Source: JAEUOS01 sp031423955 (GTDB lineage Bacteria; Pseudomonadota; Gammaproteobacteria; Burkholderiales; JAEUOS01). Taken from it: a stretch of 64,000 nt of DNA. How positions within the stretch are numbered: position 1 is the stretch's first letter; each line of letters begins with the position of its first letter. The DNA is taken from NCBI GenBank assembly GCA_031423955.1, contig JANPGJ010000643.1, forward strand, positions 8,523 through 72,522, in the 5' to 3' direction. A model generated the notes under the pieces. That model searched no databases and had not been told where the DNA came from. It saw nothing but the letters and a program-made list of their open reading frames with translations. Both the position numbers and the translations under genes were made by a program. Positions 1 through 7,245 of the stretch are shown here, in pieces.

Positions 1-348
1 CTCCAGCGCGAAACCGGTGACGCCCTGTTTGGCGAGCGCCTCGAGGCCGGCGGCATCGAAGCGGTTGAGGGTGCCCACCAGCACGTGACCACTGTTCATC
101 TGCGCGGCCTCGTCGGCTTGCGGCGGGCGTACCTTGAGAATCAGCTCGGACTGCCCGTAGAGCGTGGCGATGTCAACCAGTTGCGCGCCGGCGGCAGCGA
201 AGTCGGCATCCGGGATCATCGCGCCGGCGCCGGCGCCGGCTTCGACCATCACGCTGTGCCTGGCCGCCACATATTTCTTGACTGTTTCGGGGGTGGCGGC
301 GACGCGCGTCTCGCCGGGCCGGGTTTCCCGCGGGATACCGATTTTCAA
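1..348 (-). CDS. pntA: NAD(P) transhydrogenase subunit alpha, N-terminal part (runs off the window)
   Basis: The first 116 codons of a minus-strand gene that continues beyond base 1. The product begins with the PntA/alanine-dehydrogenase N-terminal pattern (LKIGIPRETRPGETRVAAT, then PETVKKYVA and VMVEAGAGAGA), the start of the soluble NAD(H)-binding domain I of the proton-translocating transhydrogenase, which makes NADPH from NADH at the inner membrane. The start is a TTG at 348, chosen because an AGGAG Shine-Dalgarno lies six bases upstream and the conserved KIGIPRE motif begins at once; no ATG fits. The (Gly-Ala)n run comes from a CGCCGG-type tandem at 221-240. The catalytic domain is outside the window, and alanine dehydrogenase is the only close alternative. 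Confidence 0.88.
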   Translation of the reverse strand, partial: MKIGIPRETRPGETRVAATPETVKKYVAARHSVMVEAGAGAGAMIPDADFAAAGAQLVDIATLYGQSELILKVRPPQADEAAQMNSGHVLVGTLNRFDAAGLEALAKQGVTGFALE

Positions 349-563
349 ATCAAGCTCCTCTTCCCGCGCCCGGCAATGCCGGGTCCGCGGGTGAATTTTC
401 GTCATGTTCATCGGCCGGACCGCTGCCATCGGGTCCTGATCGACAGCCGGTTGCTCGGAAGGCAGTCAATCGGGATTCCACTGCTGGACCCAGGAAGCGG
501 AATGGCGATCAGGAGGAGTATAACGGCTGCTTCCGATCCCTGTTCCCTTTGGTGGTCACCGCC

Positions 564-1325
564 ATGCATCTGCCAAACCTTATTCCCCGTACCGCTGTGG
601 TCCGCCGCCATCTGTCGGCCGCGTTCTGCCTGGTTACCGCGCTTGGCGGCTTGGCGCCGGCGCGCGACGCCGCGGCCCAGGTGCAGGTCTTGCCGCAACG
701 CTACAACGTGGTGGAGTTGCAGGCCGAGGCGCAGCGCGAGGTGGCCAATGACCTGCTGGTGGCGCAACTGTATGTGGAGGACACAAATGCCAATCCGGCC
801 CAGCTTGCCACCGCGATCAATCGCAGTCTGGCCGAAGCGCTGAAGATCGCGCGTGAATTCCCCGCCGTCAAGGTGCGCAGCGGCAACAACCAGACTACCC
901 CGGTGTATGCCGCGCGCAGCAACCAGTTTCAAGGCTGGCGCGGGCGCGCCGAAGTGCGCCTTGAAACCCGCGATTTCGCCGCCGGATCGGCGCTGATCGG
1001 CAAGCTGCAGGCCAGCATGCAATTGGGCGGCATGAGCTTTTCGGTGTCGCCGGAGGCGCGCCGGGCGGCCGAGAACGAACTGGTGAGCGAGGCGATCGCG
1101 GCGTTTCGCGCGCGTGCCGAAGTGGCGCAGAAGGCGCTCGGCGGGCGTGCCTACAAGGTGCAGCGGATCAATCTGGCGACCGGCTATTCAGGGCCGCCAC
1201 CGCGGGTCATGATGATGCAGGCGCGTGGCGCCGCCATCGCGGACGCCAGCGTGGCGCCACCGCCCGCCGAGGGTGGAGCGAGCAACTTGAGCGTGACCGC
1301 CAACGGGGTGATTGAGGTCGATTGA
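564..1325 (+). CDS. Exported SIMPL (DUF541) domain protein
   Basis: A 253-residue protein with an N-terminal signal peptide (Arg-Arg followed by a hydrophobic run, likely cleavage after DAAA before QVQVLP). The mature part has the SIMPL/DUF541 pattern: VVELQAEAQREVANDLL, then alternating strands, a KVRSGNNQTTPVY stretch and a C-terminal VTANGVIEVD strand. SIMPL proteins are periplasmic or outer-membrane associated and are thought to assemble into oligomers, but their biochemical role is mostly unknown. An in-frame TTG lies at 549; the ATG at 564 gives the more normal signal peptide. It stands alone, divergent from pntA, with a small lipoprotein gene 107 bases downstream. Confidence 0.85.
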   Translation: MHLPNLIPRTAVVRRHLSAAFCLVTALGGLAPARDAAAQVQVLPQRYNVVELQAEAQREVANDLLVAQLYVEDTNANPAQLATAINRSLAEALKIAREFPAVKVRSGNNQTTPVYAARSNQFQGWRGRAEVRLETRDFAAGSALIGKLQASMQLGGMSFSVSPEARRAAENELVSEAIAAFRARAEVAQKALGGRAYKVQRINLATGYSGPPPRVMMMQARGAAIADASVAPPPAEGGASNLSVTANGVIEVD

Positions 1326-1432
1326 CGGGCGGCCGCGCAGCCGTCGATCTGGGCCGCAAAGACGGCTCTGTTCGATCGAAGCGCGCGCTGGCGTGACGCT
1401 TATCCTTCGTGGAAGAGTCTCTCCGTCCCGCC

Positions 1433-1924
1433 ATGAACCCGTCGCGCACGACATCCCTGTTGTTTCTGATCCTGCTGTTGCCGGCGCTGTCGGCCTGCGA
1501 CCAGATCGCGGTGCTCGACGGCAGCAAGGCGCGCGACGCCGACGCGGTGGCGGTGGGCAGTGCCTGCCGGCATGCCGGCCGCGCGCTCGAAGACTGTTTC
1601 GCGATGTATCCGGACAGTCCGAAGGCGCCGGTATTCTCGGGCTGGAAGGAAATGAACGACTACATGACGACCAACAAGATCGAGGTCGTGCCGCCGGCGC
1701 TGGTGAAGACCGAGGTCAAGGCCGAGGCCAGGGAAGGCAACGAGGGCAAGGACGGCAAGTCTGGCAAGCCGCGCGCCAGGATTCAGGCGCTGCCGTCGAC
1801 CAGTGACGCCGCCAGCGACCCGCTGGCCGGGGTGACCAAGGCCGCCAATCCGGCGGCGCCGGCGGCCGGCCTGGAAAAAGTCGGCACCAAGCCGCCCACC
1901 GAGGCGCCAGCGGCCAGGCATTGA
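1433..1924 (+). CDS. Small predicted lipoprotein of unknown function
   Basis: A 163-residue product that I cannot assign to a named family. The N-terminus is a lipoprotein signal: a short basic segment, the hydrophobic core LLFLILLLPA and the lipobox LSAC, so Cys would be lipidated and the protein membrane anchored. The mature region has a short conserved-looking part with two cysteines (SACRHAGRALEDCFAMYPDSPKAPV), then a charged, low-complexity tail rich in Lys, Ala, Gly and Pro. The ATG at 1433 was chosen over the in-frame GTG at 1409 because it puts the basic residues directly before the hydrophobic core. No strong ribosome-binding site is visible. Confidence 0.7.
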   Translation: MNPSRTTSLLFLILLLPALSACDQIAVLDGSKARDADAVAVGSACRHAGRALEDCFAMYPDSPKAPVFSGWKEMNDYMTTNKIEVVPPALVKTEVKAEAREGNEGKDGKSGKPRARIQALPSTSDAASDPLAGVTKAANPAAPAAGLEKVGTKPPTEAPAARH

Positions 1925-1995
1925 GATCGCCGCCGGTCGCAACACCACGGCCGGTGCCGGCAGCCGGGTAAAATTCCAGCTTTTCGGGGAATGGT

Positions 1996-2463
1996 GTGAC
2001 CGTCACCAACGACGCGCGCTGGAAGCCCAACGTGACCGTGGCCGGGATTGCCGAGCAGGCGGGGCGCTTTCTTCTGATCGAGGAGCGCACCGCTGACGGT
2101 CTGCTGCTCAATCAACCTGCCGGCCATCTTGAGGATGGCGAGAGCCTGATCGACGCGGTATGCCGCGAAGTGCTGGAGGAAACCGCATGTCGGTTCACAC
2201 CCGAGGCGTTGATCGGCGTGTACCAATGGCGCGAACCGGCGCGCGGCCGCACGTTCATGCGCTTTTCATTCGCCGGCAGTGTCGGTGCGCCGAACCCGGA
2301 ATTGACGCTTGACGCCGGCATCGAACGGGCGCTCTGGATGACGCGCGATGAAATCGCCGCTGCCGCCAGGCGTTTCCGCAGCCCCTGGGTGCTGGTCAGC
2401 ATCGACGACTATCTGGCCCGCCGCCGAATGCCGCTCGACATGATCAGGACCATTCGGCCATGA
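1996..2463 (+). CDS. nudJ: Nudix hydrolase, NudJ-type phosphatase
   Basis: A 155-residue Nudix enzyme. The Nudix box is intact: G43-x5-E49-x7-REVLEE (57-62), the Mg-binding loop-helix that cleaves nucleoside diphosphate-X substrates. In gammaproteobacteria the neighbour of mnmA is NudJ (YmfB), a phosphatase acting on nucleoside tri- and diphosphates and thiamine pyrophosphate derivatives. The same adjacency here, with one gene in between, supports the name; exact substrate specificity is inference. The start is a GTG at 1996. The gene overlaps the next one by ATGA (2460-2463), so the two are probably translationally coupled. A TAAAAT hexamer around 1968 could be its -10 box. Confidence 0.86.
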   Translation: MTVTNDARWKPNVTVAGIAEQAGRFLLIEERTADGLLLNQPAGHLEDGESLIDAVCREVLEETACRFTPEALIGVYQWREPARGRTFMRFSFAGSVGAPNPELTLDAGIERALWMTRDEIAAAARRFRSPWVLVSIDDYLARRRMPLDMIRTIRP

Positions 2464-3038
2464 TCCCGGCGCGCTGGCTGCTGGCGCTTTGCCTGGCGAC
2501 GACGACCGGTCCGCTGCGCGCGGCCGTGGAACAGGATATTTGCTTCAACTACAGCTGCTATCAGCGTGCGACCGCTGTTTTCAGCGATGCCGATCTGCAG
2601 GCGCTGCGCGAGCAGTTGCAGGCGGCACCCGACCCGGCTGCCGAGCGCGCGCTGCTGGCGCAGGTGATCGGCCGGATGTATGCGATCGCCGCCGGCCAGA
2701 CCCCGATCTGGCGCGACCGCGGCCGCAACAGCATGGAAGAGCGCGGACTCGACGGCGCAATGGACTGCATCGACCATTCGATCAATACCGAGGCCTTCCT
2801 GCGACTGCTGGCTGGCGCCGGTGCGTTGCGCTTTCATGTGCCCGGGGAGCGCCGCCACCGGTTCGCGTTTCTGGTGTTCGGCGAGCACTGGGCGGCGACC
2901 CTGATCGAAGCGCAAAGTCAGTCACGGTTCGCGGTCGATTCCTGGTTCCATGATCCGGGCTTGCCGGTCACCGTGGTGGCGTTCGAGCGCTGGCGCGCCG
3001 GCTACGATCCGCAAGCGGATCTGCAGGCCGCGCGATGA
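2460..3038 (+). CDS. Exported protein with transglutaminase-like Cys-His-Asp pattern
   Basis: A 192-residue protein overlapping nudJ by four bases upstream and mnmA by four bases downstream. The N-terminus is a signal peptide (IPARWLLALCLATTTGPLRAA, cleavage near residue 22). The body carries a striking series: C103 in MDCIDHSINTEAFL, H143 in a strand HWAATLIEA, and D160 in FAVDSWFHD. That is the linear order and spacing of the Cys-His-Asp triad in transglutaminase-like cysteine peptidase folds. I do not know a characterised homolog, so a catalytic role is inference. Two more cysteines (C28, C33) near the mature N-terminus could form a disulfide. Tight coupling to a tRNA-thiolation gene is odd for an exported protein. 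Confidence 0.75.
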   Translation: MIPARWLLALCLATTTGPLRAAVEQDICFNYSCYQRATAVFSDADLQALREQLQAAPDPAAERALLAQVIGRMYAIAAGQTPIWRDRGRNSMEERGLDGAMDCIDHSINTEAFLRLLAGAGALRFHVPGERRHRFAFLVFGEHWAATLIEAQSQSRFAVDSWFHDPGLPVTVVAFERWRAGYDPQADLQAAR

Positions 3039-4162
3039 GGGGGATCCCGGTGGTGGTCGGCATGTCGGGCGGCGTCGATTCCGCGGCCGCGGCCCTGCTG
3101 TTGAAGCGCCAGGGCTACCGCGTCACCGGTCTGTTCATGAAGAACTGGGAAGATGACGACAACGACGAGTACTGCTCGACGCGCGAAGATCTGGTCGATG
3201 CGGCGGCGGCCGCCGATGTGATCGGGATCGACTTCGAAGCCGTCAATTTCGCCGCCGAATACAAGGATCGCGTGTTCGCCGATTTCCTGCGCGAGTATGC
3301 GGCCGGGCGTACCCCCAATCCGGACGTGCTGTGCAACGCGGAGATCAAGTTCAAGGCGTTTCTGGATCATGCGGTCAAGCTCGGCGCCGATCGCATCGCC
3401 ACCGGGCACTATGCCGGCGTGCGCCAACGTGACGGACGTTTCGAGCTGTTGCGCGCCGCCGACCGGACCAAGGACCAGAGTTACTTTTTGCATCGCCTGA
3501 GTCAGGCGCAGTTGTCAAAGGTGTTGTTTCCGCTGGCCGAACTGCGGAAAACAGAGGTCCGGCGCATTGCCCTGGAAGCGGGCCTGGGCAACCATGCGAA
3601 AAAGGATTCGACCGGCATCTGCTTCATTGGCGAACGGCCGTTCCGCGAGTTTCTGAACCGTTATCTGCCGAAGCAGCCGGGACCGATGCGCGACGAAACC
3701 GGCCGCCAGGTCGGCCTGCATATCGGCCTGATGTTCTATACGATCGGCCAGCGCAAGGGCATTGGCCTGGGCGGCATGCGCAGCGACCGTGGCGACGCCA
3801 ATGGCGGGGAGCCATGGTTCGTCGCCGCCAAGGATGTGGCGAGCAACAGCATCACCGTGGTACGCGGTCACGACCATCCGCTGCTCCTGGCGCAAAGCCT
3901 GGTTGCGCGCGATGCGTCCTGGGTGGCAGGCGCCGCCCCCGCCGATGACGCCTTGCTTGGCGCTCGCACGCGCTATCGCCAGAGTGATGCCGCCTGCCGC
4001 TTCACGGCCCTGCCGGACAATGGATTCGAATTGTCGTTCGAGCAGCGCCAATGGTCTGTCACGCCCGGGCAATCGGCCGTGCTCTACGACGGCGAAGTTT
4101 GCCTGGGCGGCGGCTTCATCCATGCTGCCGGCAGGCAATCAGGTGCAGGCGCCGTGCCCTGA
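3035..4162 (+). CDS. mnmA: tRNA-specific 2-thiouridylase MnmA
   Basis: A 375-residue cytoplasmic enzyme that installs the 2-thio group on U34 of tRNA-Lys, -Glu and -Gln using ATP and sulfur relayed by TusE or a cysteine desulfurase. The ATP-pyrophosphatase P-loop SGGVDS is at 11-16. The two catalytic cysteines are present: C100 in TPNPDVLCNAEIKF and C196 in DSTGICFIGERPF. IGQRKGIGLGG, typical of the family, lies near 240. Length is as expected. It starts at an ATG overlapping the previous stop as ATGA and is the last gene of the nudJ-unknown-mnmA set. It is convergent with the glutathione S-transferase, with no obvious U-tailed terminator in the 95-base gap. Confidence 0.96.
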   Translation: MRGIPVVVGMSGGVDSAAAALLLKRQGYRVTGLFMKNWEDDDNDEYCSTREDLVDAAAAADVIGIDFEAVNFAAEYKDRVFADFLREYAAGRTPNPDVLCNAEIKFKAFLDHAVKLGADRIATGHYAGVRQRDGRFELLRAADRTKDQSYFLHRLSQAQLSKVLFPLAELRKTEVRRIALEAGLGNHAKKDSTGICFIGERPFREFLNRYLPKQPGPMRDETGRQVGLHIGLMFYTIGQRKGIGLGGMRSDRGDANGGEPWFVAAKDVASNSITVVRGHDHPLLLAQSLVARDASWVAGAAPADDALLGARTRYRQSDAACRFTALPDNGFELSFEQRQWSVTPGQSAVLYDGEVCLGGGFIHAAGRQSGAGAVP

Positions 4163-4257
4163 GGCCGTGCTGCAGTCACGCAGCTGATGACGCGCAAGGC
4201 GCTGAAATCAGTGGCAGCGCGCGTGAGCGGCAATCGCAGTGCGCCTGGATGGGGTGC

Positions 4258-4869
4258 TCAAACCGCGCTTGGCATGGTGTCGGCGAACGACGGGCGTTTG
4301 GCCAGCTTGTCGGCCAGCTTCGCCAGGTTCGCGTGTGGGCCGCGCCAGTCAATCTGCGGGAAGCGAAAATCAAGGTAGCCCAGCGCGATGCCGACGGCGA
4401 TGTCGGCCAGGCAATAGCTGGTGCCCGAACACCATGGCTTGTCGCCCAGGCCGCGTGCGGCGGCGGCCAGTGCCAGCTCGACCTTCTGCAACTGGCGCTT
4501 GATCCAGTCGGGGCTTTGTTCACCTTTTGGCCGGTTGGCTTCCAGCCGCGCCAGGATCGCGGCGTCGCAGATGCCGTCGCCGAGCGCTTCCCAGCAGCGC
4601 ACTTCGACCCGCGCGCGACCCGAGGCTGGGATCAGCTTGTTGACCGGCGTGATGGTGTCCAGGTATTCGACGATCACGCTCGAGTCGAACACCGCGCCGC
4701 CATCGTCCATCACCAGTGTCGGGATCTTGCCCAACGGGTTGTACTCCGGCACCCGGGTGGCGCTGTCCCAGGGGTTCTCGAGTACAAGCTGGAAGTCAAG
4801 CCGCTTCTCGGCCATCACGACACGCACTTTGCGCACGAATGGGCTGGCGTTGGCGCCGATCAGTTTCAT
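4258..4869 (-). CDS. Glutathione S-transferase
   Basis: A 203-residue cytosolic GST. The N-terminal thioredoxin-like domain starts KLIGANASPFVRKVRV, with the Ser-Pro-Phe active-site loop near residue 9 as in bacterial GSTs of the YibF type. It continues NPLGKIPTLVMDDG (cis-Pro strand) and VFDSSVIVEYLD, the glutathione gamma-glutamyl binding loop. The C-terminal all-helical domain ends with YCLADIAVGIALGYLD. It probably conjugates or reduces small electrophiles with glutathione, though the natural substrate cannot be read from sequence. The ATG at 4869 puts the conserved strand at residue 2. The gene is divergent from purB, a pairing common in betaproteobacteria. Confidence 0.9.
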   Translation of the reverse strand: MKLIGANASPFVRKVRVVMAEKRLDFQLVLENPWDSATRVPEYNPLGKIPTLVMDDGGAVFDSSVIVEYLDTITPVNKLIPASGRARVEVRCWEALGDGICDAAILARLEANRPKGEQSPDWIKRQLQKVELALAAAARGLGDKPWCSGTSYCLADIAVGIALGYLDFRFPQIDWRGPHANLAKLADKLAKRPSFADTMPSAV

Positions 4870-4899
4870 GCATGCTTTTCTGCTGTTTCCCCGCCGATG

Positions 4900-4908
4900 A
4901 TTATAACA
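4900..4908 (-). promoter_or_regulatory. Extended -10 promoter for the glutathione S-transferase gene
   Basis: On the minus strand the bases read TGTTATAAT, a TGnTATAAT extended -10 element with a perfect Pribnow box. Transcription would start around 4893, leaving a leader of roughly 24 bases before the ATG at 4869. No good -35 is visible, which extended -10 promoters do not need. Confidence 0.5.
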
Positions 4909-4983
4909 ATCAGGTCGATCGCGGCCGCCTGGCGCCGGCGGCAGCGGATAAAATCGGCTGGTCCAAACCCGAAGCTTCCCACC

Positions 4984-6345
4984 ATGCCTTCCCCCCTGCA
5001 ATCGCTGTCTCCGCTTGATGGCCGCTATGCGGCACGGCTCGATTCGCTGCGCCCCTACCTCTCGGAGTTCGCATTGCTGCGCTATCGCGTCACGGTCGAG
5101 GCGGCCTGGTTGCGTGCGCTTGCCGGTGCCGGCCTCGCGGAACTGCCGCCGCTCGCGCCGGAGGTGCTGGCGGCGCTCGATGCGATGGTCGACGGGTTTG
5201 GCGAAGCCGATGCGTTGCGCATCAAGGAAATCGAACGCACCACCAATCACGATGTCAAGGCGGTCGAATACTTCATGAAGGAGAAGATGGCGGCCAGCCC
5301 GTCATTCGCGCAGGCCGGCGAGTTCATTCATTTCGCCTGCACCTCCGAAGACATCAACAACCTTTCGTACGGCGTGATGCTGGGCGCGGCGCGTGAAGAG
5401 GTTCTGCTGCCGGCATTGCGCGGGTGCCTGGCCACGCTGCGACAACTGGCCCACGCGGAGGCCGCCACCCCGATGCTGGCGCGCACCCATGGTCAGCCGG
5501 CAACCCCGACCACGCTCGGCAAGGAGGCGGCGAATGTGGCGATGCGCCTGGCGCGCGCCATCACCGTTTTCGAGCGGGTGGCGCTGATGGGCAAGCTCAA
5601 CGGCGCCACCGGCAACTACAACGCGCACACCATCGCCTACCCCGAGGTCGACTGGGAGGCGCTGGCGCGCGGCGTGGTCGAACGCATGGGACTGGAATTC
5701 AATACCCATACGATCCAGATCGAGCCGCACGACACCCTGGCCGAATACTTCGATGCCCTGGCACGCATCAACACCATTCTGATCGACTGGTGCCGCGATA
5801 CCTGGGGCTACATTTCGGTGGGATATTTTCGCCAGCGCCTGAAGGAAGGCGAAGTCGGTTCTTCCACCATGCCGCACAAGGTCAACCCGATCGATTTCGA
5901 GAATGCCGAAGGCAACCTCGGGCTGGCCAACGCGGTGTTGCGCCATCTCGCGGACAAACTGCCGATCTCGCGCTGGCAGCGCGACCTGACCGACTCGACG
6001 GTGCTGCGCAATGTCGGGGTGGCGCTCGGGCACAGCCTCCTGGCGCTCGATTCGCTGGCGCGCGGCATGGGCAAGCTGGAAGTCAATCGGGTGCGCCTGG
6101 CCGAGGATCTCGACGCCAATTGGGAGGTGCTGGCCGAAGCGGTGCAGACCGTGATGCGCCGCTATGGCGTCGAAAACCCCTATGAAAAGCTCAAGGCGCT
6201 GACGCGTGGCAAGGGCATCACGCGCGAGGCGTTGCAGGCGTTTGTCGGTGAGTTGTCGATTCCCGACCATGCCAAGCGCGACTTGCTCGGCCTGACCCCG
6301 GCCACGTATATCGGTCGGGCGGGTGACCTGGCGCGCCGGGCGTAA
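4984..6345 (+). CDS. purB: Adenylosuccinate lyase
   Basis: A 453-residue purine enzyme that cleaves SAICAR to AICAR and adenylosuccinate to AMP with release of fumarate. The fumarase/aspartase superfamily signature GSSTMPHKVNP is at 293-302; its mobile loop carries the catalytic serine. The general-acid histidine region is ARTHGQPATPT near 167-174, and TSEDINN at 120-126 is also conserved. Length and the long central helices fit the E. coli-type PurB. The open frame extends far upstream with no homology, so the ATG at 4984 (MPSPLQSLSPLDGRY) is taken. A TAAAAT box at 4949-4954 is a plausible -10. The next gene begins directly after the TAA. Confidence 0.96.
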   Translation: MPSPLQSLSPLDGRYAARLDSLRPYLSEFALLRYRVTVEAAWLRALAGAGLAELPPLAPEVLAALDAMVDGFGEADALRIKEIERTTNHDVKAVEYFMKEKMAASPSFAQAGEFIHFACTSEDINNLSYGVMLGAAREEVLLPALRGCLATLRQLAHAEAATPMLARTHGQPATPTTLGKEAANVAMRLARAITVFERVALMGKLNGATGNYNAHTIAYPEVDWEALARGVVERMGLEFNTHTIQIEPHDTLAEYFDALARINTILIDWCRDTWGYISVGYFRQRLKEGEVGSSTMPHKVNPIDFENAEGNLGLANAVLRHLADKLPISRWQRDLTDSTVLRNVGVALGHSLLALDSLARGMGKLEVNRVRLAEDLDANWEVLAEAVQTVMRRYGVENPYEKLKALTRGKGITREALQAFVGELSIPDHAKRDLLGLTPATYIGRAGDLARRA

Positions 6346-7155
6346 GTGCTGCCACACCTGTGCCGTGCCTGGCTGGTCGCCGGCGTAGTCGTCTGCGCCG
6401 GCACAACGCCGCTGGTGCGGGCTCAAAACCCGGCGTCGTCCGCTGTGCAATCACCAAGCCCGGCGCCGTCCGCGGATCAGGCGCAGGCGCCGGCGCCGGC
6501 CGGGACACCATCGCAGACCGGCGCGCAAGCCGGCGCCCCATCCAAACCGCCGCCGCCAGCGGCGCCATCGCGTATTGATCCGCGCACCGATACCGGGTTG
6601 ATCGGGCGGCCGACCGTGCAAACCGGGGATCAGTGGCTCTATCGCCGGTCGACCGGGCGTCTGAGCTTCGCGATGCGGCAGTCGGTCGCCAATGTCAACG
6701 AGCAGGGGATTTCGCTCAAGACCGAGCAGTCCGGCTCATTCGATTCTTCCACCACTGTGCATGATCGCCAGTGGGGACTGCTTGGCAGCGGATTCAACGA
6801 CTATCGCCCGGCGCTTGCCTACTACTCATTCCCGCTTTACCCCGGCAAGCGCTGGGGGATCGACTCCGGGGTGAGCAATTTCGGGGCCGACCAGAATGTG
6901 CGCATGAAGGGCGAAGGTCACGCTGTGGCCTGGGAGTCGATTGACGTGCCCGCCGGCCGCTTCCTCGCGATGAAGATCGAGCTGAACATCGAGACCACCG
7001 ATCCGGGCGATGCGAAACGGGTGCTCACCGTACGCGAGACGCACTGGTATGCGCGCGACGTGATGCGCCCGGTCCGGGTGGAGTCGGAAACCATGGTCGC
7101 CGGTGAAGCGCCGAAAAACGAAACCATCGACCTGTTGTCCTTTACCATCGAGTGA
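6346..7155 (+). CDS. Exported Pro/Ala-rich protein, distantly DUF3108-like
   Basis: A 269-residue protein starting with GTG on the base after the purB stop. It has a signal peptide (hydrophobic AWLVAGVVVCAGTTPL, cleavage near VRA/QNP), a low-complexity linker rich in Pro, Ala, Gln and Ser (about 28-75), and a beta-rich C-terminal domain. The stretches YYSFPLYPGKRW, IDVPAGRFLAMKIE and THWYARDVMRPVRVE recall DUF3108 and related periplasmic domains, in which a sugar- or lipid-modified substrate is suspected but function is not established. Zero spacing to purB implies co-transcription and perhaps translational coupling, but no functional link is evident. Family assignment is tentative. Confidence 0.7.
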   Translation: MLPHLCRAWLVAGVVVCAGTTPLVRAQNPASSAVQSPSPAPSADQAQAPAPAGTPSQTGAQAGAPSKPPPPAAPSRIDPRTDTGLIGRPTVQTGDQWLYRRSTGRLSFAMRQSVANVNEQGISLKTEQSGSFDSSTTVHDRQWGLLGSGFNDYRPALAYYSFPLYPGKRWGIDSGVSNFGADQNVRMKGEGHAVAWESIDVPAGRFLAMKIELNIETTDPGDAKRVLTVRETHWYARDVMRPVRVESETMVAGEAPKNETIDLLSFTIE

Positions 7156-7245
7156 AGCGGGCGCGCCGAACGGTCAGCGACCGGCGAAGGTGCTCGCCGC
7201 CGCCGGACCGCGCGGTTGGCCGTGGCACTCGCCGGCGCGCACGCC

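Noticed and set aside
221..240. CGCCGG tandem as a possible regulatory repeat
   Set aside because: It encodes a Gly-Ala run inside the conserved PntA N-terminus and is explained by codon use.
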